DNA of 6,263 nt from contig PLKR01000384.1 in NCBI GenBank assembly GCA_003140655.1, positions 2,579-8,841 on the forward strand, given 5' to 3'. Below the pieces are notes generated by a model, which searched no databases, was not told where the DNA came from, and saw only the letters and a program-made list of their open reading frames with translations. A program made the position numbers and the translations under genes. Below are positions 5,929 to 6,263 of this stretch, one piece after another. Origin of the DNA: Acidobacteriaceae bacterium (lineage in GTDB: Bacteria > Acidobacteriota > Terriglobia > Terriglobales > Acidobacteriaceae). Numbering within the stretch: the first letter of the stretch is position 1; every line of letters starts with the position of its first letter.

Positions 5929-6028
5929 GCAATTAGCAGTTAGCACTTGGCCCTTCCCGCAGATTCTGAATAACCCGCGTCCTTTGTCGATTCGGAAAGC
6001 TAATTGCCAAATGCTAATTGCTAGCTGC
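5929..6028. repeat. AATTAGC-type inverted repeat overlapping the kdsC stop
   Basis: Two 23-bp arms, 5929-5951 and 6006-6028, are inverted copies matching at 19 of 23 positions. All four differences are transitions. Inside each arm the sub-word (A/G)(A/C)TTAGC-like unit repeats, so the arms look built from short tandem copies of AATTAGC. The 54-base spacer holds no evident gene. The right arm covers the last residues and the stop codon (6021-6023) of the kdsC-like gene. Confidence 0.6.
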
Positions 6029-6263
6029 TTCTTTTCGGACTTCTCTCGCCGATGTAATCTTCCACCACACGCTTCCACTTGCCTTGGGCCTTGAGAATGA
6101 ACTCAACGGCATCGCGCAGTGCGCCCTCGCCACCGGCGTGTGGCGTGACATAGTGGGCTTCCTTCTTTACCTCGGCGCGAGCGTTCTTCACGGCGATGGC
6201 CAAGCCGCCGGCGCGCATGGCGGGCAGGTCGATCACGTCGTCGCCGACGAAGGCGGCTTCTTC
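6021..6263 (-). CDS. kdsC: KdsC-like Kdo-8-phosphate phosphatase, 3' part only
   Basis: The C-terminal 80 residues are visible; the 5' part lies beyond the right edge. KdsC removes phosphate from 3-deoxy-D-manno-octulosonate 8-phosphate in the cytoplasm, giving the Kdo that links lipid A to the lipopolysaccharide core. The fragment begins just before HAD motif IV, G7-D-D-x-x-D12, whose aspartates hold Mg2+. It continues with LPAMRAGGLAIAV, HYVT and AGGEGALRD (43-51), the GG-x-GA-x-R signature of the KdsC/YrbI branch, and then the helix ending in ILKAQGKW (56-63). Full-length relatives are about 170-190 residues, so roughly half is missing. Related YrbI-family phosphatases act on other nonulosonic-acid phosphates, so exact substrate is inferred. 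The last residues (GERSPKRSS) are less conserved and overlap an intergenic inverted repeat. The gene converges on the TPR gene. Confidence 0.9.
   Translation of the reverse strand, partial: EEAAFVGDDVIDLPAMRAGGLAIAVKNARAEVKKEAHYVTPHAGGEGALRDAVEFILKAQGKWKRVVEDYIGERSPKRSS

Larger units (their letters stand above)
5721..6020. other. 300-bp convergent intergenic region
   Basis: This gap separates the TPR gene from the convergent kdsC-like gene. From left to right it holds paired TTACAAA words (5763-5769 and 5773-5779), a possible ECF-type promoter (5787-5813), a small set of alternative hairpins (5825-5854), a strong intrinsic terminator (5864-5916) and most of an AATTAGC inverted repeat (5929-6028). 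I see no protein-coding gene in it on either strand. Confidence 0.6.

Noticed and set aside
5872..5943. A 23-codon open frame starting ATG CTG ACC inside the terminator region
   Set aside because: The AAGGAG upstream is 17 bases away, the frame passes through the terminator stem and T run, and the peptide has no gene-like character.
5773..6078. A 101-codon minus-strand open frame across the intergenic gap
   Set aside because: It overlaps the end of kdsC out of frame and translates the AATTAGC repeats and terminator. It is best explained as chance.

Overview
The window is about 6.3 kb of moderately GC-rich bacterial chromosome. It most likely comes from a Gram-negative, outer-membrane-bearing bacterium, and my best guess is the Acidobacteriota. 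The guess rests on a lactonase-type seven-bladed propeller lipoprotein, a signal peptide ending in ALA-Q, a UB2H-containing class A penicillin-binding protein, a Kdo-pathway phosphatase, and hairpin-rich intergenic repeats resembling ones I remember from that phylum. No rRNA or tRNA marker is present, so the taxonomy is inference.

Layout, left to right. Positions 1-205 are a leader with a plausible sigma70-type promoter and a good ribosome binding site. A secreted beta-propeller lipoprotein gene follows (206-1510, +) and is closed by a clear intrinsic terminator (1558-1588). The central gene is a complete bifunctional peptidoglycan synthase of PBP1B architecture (1753-4305, +), with a GTG start and almost no Shine-Dalgarno sequence. 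Positions 4306-4913 show no convincing gene. They hold a long imperfect hairpin element, a 30-bp-period direct repeat, a related third partial copy and two six-G runs. A secreted TPR protein follows (4914-5720, +). The 300-bp gap at 5721-6020 holds a possible ECF-type promoter, a strong intrinsic terminator and an inverted repeat built on AATTAGC. The window ends inside the 3' part of a convergent kdsC-like gene (6021-6263, -).

Three of the four genes place products in the cell envelope (surface lipoprotein, murein synthase, exported TPR protein), and kdsC serves lipopolysaccharide synthesis. The theme is therefore envelope building. Spacing, the terminator after the first gene and the long repeat-filled gaps argue for separate transcription units rather than one operon.

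I found no CRISPR array, insertion sequence, tRNA, rRNA or obvious defence system. The most interesting unexplained structure is the possible small-RNA unit at 5787-5916, followed by the intergenic repeat elements. No large novel system is visible.
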